Shown: positions 5,031 to 7,810 of the stretch, in pieces
Numbering within the stretch: the first letter of the stretch is position 1
Layout of the letters: the number at the start of each line of letters is the position of its first letter
DNA from: Bacillota bacterium
GTDB taxonomy: Bacteria > Bacillota > Bacilli > Lactobacillales > Streptococcaceae
Direction: 5' to 3'
Length of the DNA: 7,810 bases
Assembly: GCA_021781855.1 (NCBI GenBank)
Contig: JAJXWC010000100.1
Location: forward strand, 1 to 7,810
The notes under the pieces: model-generated
What the model was told of the DNA's origin: nothing
Databases searched by the model: none
Seen by the model: the letters and a program-made list of their open reading frames with translations, nothing else
Program-made: the position numbers and the translations under genes

Positions 5031-5039
5031 TGTTACAAT
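5031..5039 (+). promoter_or_regulatory. Extended -10 promoter of trmN6
   Basis: TGTTACAAT is an extended -10 element (TG at 5031-5032, one base, TACAAT at 5034-5039). The -35 position (5011-5016, TTCTTT) is weak. Transcription would start at about 5046-5047, which is the ATG itself, so the message may be leaderless. Confidence 0.6.
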
Positions 5040-5046
5040 AGAGAAT

Positions 5047-5793
5047 ATGAACAAAATCGAACTTTTTCCTGACGAGCGAATTGACCAAATGGGGACAAGT
5101 CAGGTACAAATTATTCAGAGCCGTGAGGTTTTTAGCTTTAGTTTGGATGCCATTTTACTGTCGCGTTTTCCGCGTTTGCCCAAACAGGGCTTGATTGTTG
5201 ATATGTGCGCTGGCAATGGGGCTGTCGGACTATTTGCGAGCGAGAAAACAAAAGCAAAAATTGTTGCGATTGAACTGCAGGAACGGTTGGCTTCAATGAC
5301 TGCACGCTCCATTCAGCTTAATGGTTTAGGCGACCAAATGTCCGTCATTGCTGATAATTTGAAAAATGCTCTTGAGCATTTAGCGCCGTCAAGTACCGAT
5401 TTGATTTTCTGTAATCCACCCTATTTTAAAGTTGCCGAAGGCAGTCATGTCAATGACAACACACACTATACTTTGGCTCGGCATGAGTTAGCAACTAATC
5501 TGGATGAGATTTTTGATACCTCCAGAAAGTTGCTGAAAACAAATGGGCATCTGGCACTGGTGCATCGACCAGAGCGTTTTTTTGAGATTGCTGATAAGCT
5601 GCGCGCCTACAATCTGCAGCCGAAATGGATACAATTTGTCTATCCGAAAGCTCATCAGCCTGCCAATATTTTGCTGATTGATGCGATTAAAGATGGAAAA
5701 TCTGGTGGTGAAATTTTTCTACCGCCGCTTATTGTACATAAAGAAGATAATTCTTATACTGACGAAGTCAATGAAATTTACTTTAATCATTGA
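5047..5793 (+). CDS. trmN6: tRNA1(Val) (adenine(37)-N6)-methyltransferase family protein
   Basis: A 248-residue SAM-dependent methyltransferase of the YfiC/YabB family, which methylates N6 of A37 next to the anticodon of tRNA1(Val). Motif I (VDMCAGNGAVG, 51-61) binds SAM, motif II acid lies in VAIELQE (73-79), and the catalytic NPPY is at 123-126, the form used by adenine-N6 enzymes. Further family marks are ARHE (144-147) and VHRPERF (172-178). The length matches the family. I choose ATG 5047 over the in-frame ATG 4999 because homologues begin near MNKIELF and the earlier start would precede the promoter. It has only a weak GAGA ribosome site. B. subtilis YabB is a homologue; the exact tRNA target is not proven for Gram-positives. 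Confidence 0.88.
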   Translation: MNKIELFPDERIDQMGTSQVQIIQSREVFSFSLDAILLSRFPRLPKQGLIVDMCAGNGAVGLFASEKTKAKIVAIELQERLASMTARSIQLNGLGDQMSVIADNLKNALEHLAPSSTDLIFCNPPYFKVAEGSHVNDNTHYTLARHELATNLDEIFDTSRKLLKTNGHLALVHRPERFFEIADKLRAYNLQPKWIQFVYPKAHQPANILLIDAIKDGKSGGEIFLPPLIVHKEDNSYTDEVNEIYFNH

Positions 5794-5808
5794 TTTGACC
5801 ATTTTGTC

Positions 5809-5849
5809 AAAAAAAAATCGAATTTCTGAAATGAAATTCGATTTTCTTT
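5809..5849. terminator. Bidirectional terminator between trmN6 and the minus-strand lipoprotein gene
   Basis: A 13-base perfect stem (AAAATCGAATTTC at 5814-5826, GAAATTCGATTTT at 5833-5845) with the loop TGAAAT. On the + strand it is followed by TTTTCTTTTT; on the minus strand by nine T (the A run at 5809-5817). It lies 20 bases past the trmN6 stop and directly abuts the stop of the lipoprotein gene at 5850, so it serves both convergent genes. Confidence 0.92.
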
Positions 5850-6848
5850 TTATGAAGCGGACTGACCTAAGAAAGCATCCATTGCGGAATTTTCCAAGTC
5901 CTGCAAAGTTTTCACTTGTGAACCTGTAGGTTCAGTGATTGCAGTGGTTAATTTTTCCATTTTTGACGAAAGTGTCATTTTGAAATCAATAGTATCTTTA
6001 GTTTTCTTATCAGAAATCTTACCATCTAATACACCAGAAACAGTATGAGCTTTACTATCAATTGTGACTGTCAAATTCAATGATTCAATATTTGTATCTG
6101 TCCCAGCTTGTTTCAAAGCTTTCTCAATGTCAGACTGAGAAATTGATTTGTTAACTGAAGCAGCCCCCTTCAAAACATCGCTGAAATCACCATTTTTACC
6201 AGAAAGTTTCAAAGTTACTTTGTCCCCAGATTGCGTGAAATCGGCATTAGGCACATCTTTAAAGGCTTTTGTCAAATCATCTTTGCTTACCGTTTGCTGC
6301 TGTTTGAACATATTACTCAAAGTATCACTCCAAGTTGTATTCGAACTCTTCAGACTAGAATCCATTGTTGCCGAATCAATCAAAAAGTAAGGTGTTGTCA
6401 AACCGCCAATCATTGCATTGTAAACTTGCATATTTTCAGCGCCACCAGCTGCACTTGAAATCGCTGCTTTATTACTGTTAAAGAGAGATTTCACATCAGC
6501 GCTACTGACATAAATGCCAGATTTGCCCATGATTGCGTCCAGTTTATAACTGGTGCCGGCAATCTTAGCCGTTCCGCCCAGACTGGCTGCTTGATTTTTT
6601 GAATCCAATCCGACTTTAAAATCAAAGGATGAGCCATTTAAATACTTGTTCATGTCAGCAGAACTTGTTCCGCTCGCTTTGAACTGGTCAACGCTAACTG
6701 ACAAATCTTGCGAATTGTAATCTTTGCTGTTTAAGGCAACCATGTCATCAATGTAAGCTTTTTTAGCTGCATCACTATTTTTCGATGAACAAGCCGACAG
6801 ACTGAAAGCAGCTAAAGCTACGACTCCAGCAGTTAATAATTTCTTCAT
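5850..6848 (-). CDS. Putative surface lipoprotein of 332 residues
   Basis: The signal peptide MKKLLTAGVVALAAFSLSAC ends in the lipobox LSAC with the modified cysteine at residue 20, followed by SSKNSDAAKK. The mature part is rich in Ser, Lys, Asp and Ala, with alternating strands (FDFKVGLDSK, YKLDAIMGKSGIYVS, DKVTLKLSGK, SLNLTVTIDSK) and helices between them. This resembles the large one-sided beta-sheet fold of LolA/LppX-like or DUF6612-like lipoproteins, but I cannot assign the family. It would be anchored outside the cell membrane; a binding or carrier role is an inference. GGGGAGGG at 6857-6864 is 8 bases before the ATG. It is monocistronic, with its own promoter and a terminator shared with trmN6. 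Confidence 0.88.
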   Translation of the reverse strand: MKKLLTAGVVALAAFSLSACSSKNSDAAKKAYIDDMVALNSKDYNSQDLSVSVDQFKASGTSSADMNKYLNGSSFDFKVGLDSKNQAASLGGTAKIAGTSYKLDAIMGKSGIYVSSADVKSLFNSNKAAISSAAGGAENMQVYNAMIGGLTTPYFLIDSATMDSSLKSSNTTWSDTLSNMFKQQQTVSKDDLTKAFKDVPNADFTQSGDKVTLKLSGKNGDFSDVLKGAASVNKSISQSDIEKALKQAGTDTNIESLNLTVTIDSKAHTVSGVLDGKISDKKTKDTIDFKMTLSSKMEKLTTAITEPTGSQVKTLQDLENSAMDAFLGQSAS

Positions 6849-6890
6849 ATAAAATTCCCTCCCCGGAAAATTATTTTATTCACAAACAAA

Positions 6891-6919
6891 ATAATACCAT
6901 AAAAAGTAGAAAAAGTAAA
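6891..6919 (-). promoter_or_regulatory. Promoter of the 332-residue lipoprotein gene
   Basis: On the minus strand, TTTACT (6919-6914) and the -10 box TATTAT (6896-6891) are 17 bases apart, and TGG before the -10 makes it an extended -10. Transcription would begin near 6884, giving a leader of about 36 bases before the ATG at 6848. Confidence 0.65.
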
Positions 6920-6950
6920 TATAAATGTAAAAAAACTTAAAAAAAGTAAC

Positions 6951-6971
6951 AAAAAAACCGGCTGAGCCGAT
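6951..6971 (-). terminator. Terminator of the ykuJ-like gene
   Basis: On the minus strand the sequence ATCGGC-TCA-GCCGGT forms a six-pair hairpin (one T-G pair), followed by seven T (6957-6951). It starts one base after the stop codon at 6972-6974, so gene end and terminator practically touch. It separates the glycosyltransferase/ykuJ unit from the lipoprotein promoter. Confidence 0.85.
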
Positions 6972-7196
6972 TTAATAAATCATATCATAAATTTCAATTG
7001 CAACAAGGTCAATGTCATCAAATTGCGCTGCATCTTTTTGCTTAGGATAGCGAATAGAGAAAACTTCGTCTTCACTGTTATAGCTAACTGTTGCCATGAC
7101 TTCGCCATCACGTTCAAAATTATAGGTTTCTTTTGGGTCCCCGCTTTCAACTAAACGGTTCAAGCGATTCATAATCGCTAATAAATGAGATTTCAT
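6972..7196 (-). CDS. ykuJ: YkuJ-like protein (DUF1797 family)
   Basis: A 74-residue cytoplasmic protein. The N-terminal helix (MKSHLLAIMNRLNRLVE), the FERDGEVMATVSY strand pair and the C-terminal FDDIDLVAIEIYDMIY match the small YkuJ/DUF1797 family of Firmicutes, and the length is typical. Its biochemical role is not established. AAAGG (7213-7209) is 12 bases before the ATG, rather distant. It lies 39 bases after the glycosyltransferase gene with no promoter or terminator visible in the gap, so the two are probably co-transcribed. Confidence 0.85.
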   Translation of the reverse strand: MKSHLLAIMNRLNRLVESGDPKETYNFERDGEVMATVSYNSEDEVFSIRYPKQKDAAQFDDIDLVAIEIYDMIY

Positions 7197-7235
7197 TATT
7201 ATAAAATTCCTTTCAACTGAGGAGGCAACCTGCCG

Positions 7236-7810
7236 TCACTCTTTGTCCTTATCTATTTTAACATAACTTTGCAGATTTTTCGCCAATTTACTGGCTTTTC
7301 TGGCAAAATATTTTGCTCTTAGCTGTTCACGCTTGATTCCGCGACTAACCGTTAAAGGCATTTGACGCATTGCATCTTCGACTCGACCAGGCAAGCGTTC
7401 TGCTTCAAGCTGTTTACGGGCGTTATATTCAATAATTGTATCCAAGTAAAAGAGATAGACTTGTTTTGCGAAATTTTCTGCTGAAATCTCATAAAGTTTT
7501 TGTTCAAATTTTATTTTGTCAATCGGATGTAAATGTGAAACAGCTTCGCAAACAGCTTCCGCAATATCCGCTTCACTTTCAAAGAGCAAACCGAACTCTT
7601 CATCATCAATTAAACTTGATAAATAGGGATTTCGGCAAGCCAAAACGCGTGTACCAGCTGCAATCGCCTCCAGATAAGTCAATCCTTGAGTCTCCGAAGT
7701 CGAAGCCGAAATGAAAAAGTCTGCCATTTTGTAATAATAAGCCGTTGACTCGTTAGGAACTTGTCCAGTAAAAATGACTGTATCAGAAAGTTCAAGTTCC
7801 GCAACCAGTG
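7236..7810 (-). CDS. Family 4 glycosyltransferase, C-terminal part (likely diacylglycerol glucosyltransferase)
   Basis: The last 190 codons of a GT4 (GT-B fold) glycosyltransferase; the frame is open to the right edge, so the ATG at 7727 is internal. Visible residues include FTGQVPNES and then the nucleotide-sugar binding E-x7-E motif (first E in SETQG, second in YLEA). After the Rossmann part comes a basic tail (residues about 135-190, many Lys/Arg) that suits binding to anionic membrane. The closest pattern I recall is the streptococcal/enterococcal enzyme that adds glucose from UDP-glucose to diacylglycerol, the first step to the glycolipid anchor of lipoteichoic acid. The acceptor is inferred; GT4 is firm. 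Confidence 0.85.
   Translation of the reverse strand, partial: LVAELELSDTVIFTGQVPNESTAYYYKMADFFISASTSETQGLTYLEAIAAGTRVLACRNPYLSSLIDDEEFGLLFESEADIAEAVCEAVSHLHPIDKIKFEQKLYEISAENFAKQVYLFYLDTIIEYNARKQLEAERLPGRVEDAMRQMPLTVSRGIKREQLRAKYFARKASKLAKNLQSYVKIDKDKE

Noticed and set aside
4999..5046. Upstream in-frame ATG for the methyltransferase, adding 16 hydrophobic residues.
   Set aside because: The added residues are not part of the family, there is no ribosome site, and this start lies before the promoter.
4869..5054. Minus-strand frame of 61 codons over the trmN6 promoter region.
   Set aside because: No ribosome site, it overlaps the start of trmN6, and its Phe/Ile/Leu-rich composition is what the T-rich strand gives by chance.
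7224..7234. GGCA-ACC-TGCC hairpin between the glycosyltransferase and ykuJ-like genes, as a terminator.
   Set aside because: Four base pairs with no T run; too weak to end transcription.

Overview
This window looks like a chromosomal segment from a low-GC lactic acid bacterium, most likely Lactococcus or a close streptococcal relative. The grounds are strong AGGAGG ribosome sites, extended -10 promoters, Gram-positive lipoboxes, a YkuJ/DUF1797 protein, a TrmN6-type methyltransferase and a family 4 glycosyltransferase of the kind lactococci and streptococci use to make glycolipids. The genus is an inference from gene style, not from a marker gene.

Left flank (1-1722, + strand): the 3' end of a GH13 branching enzyme with its terminator, then a complete NAD(P)-binding epimerase/dehydratase-like gene with its own extended -10 promoter and terminator. 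Both terminators carry an AATCAGC/GCTGATT stem.

Middle (about 1723-5030): a block visibly richer in A+T than both sides. A sample stretch at 2581-2640 has 17 G/C in 60, against 24 in 60 at 1321-1380. It holds a compact three-gene operon behind a near-consensus promoter: an XRE-type regulator with an unusual C-terminal extension, a 352-residue protein with a long Gly/Ala-rich hydrophobic core and a charged helical tail, and a 117-residue orphan that overlaps it. A DUF5067-like lipoprotein gene follows. Two long stretches of roughly 400-470 bases without a complete gene border the block and hold palindromes, direct repeats and possible gene remnants. No integrase, transposase or clear attachment site is visible. 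This is the accessory part of the window and the best candidate for an undescribed system; a membrane-acting, self-regulated cassette (defence, toxin or stress) is a hypothesis only.

Right flank (about 5031-7810): a tRNA1(Val) m6A37 methyltransferase gene (trmN6, +) whose promoter almost touches its start codon. It converges on a minus-strand lipoprotein gene, and the two share a strong bidirectional terminator. Further right, also on the minus strand, are a ykuJ-like gene and the C-terminal part of a GT4 glycosyltransferase, probably co-transcribed.
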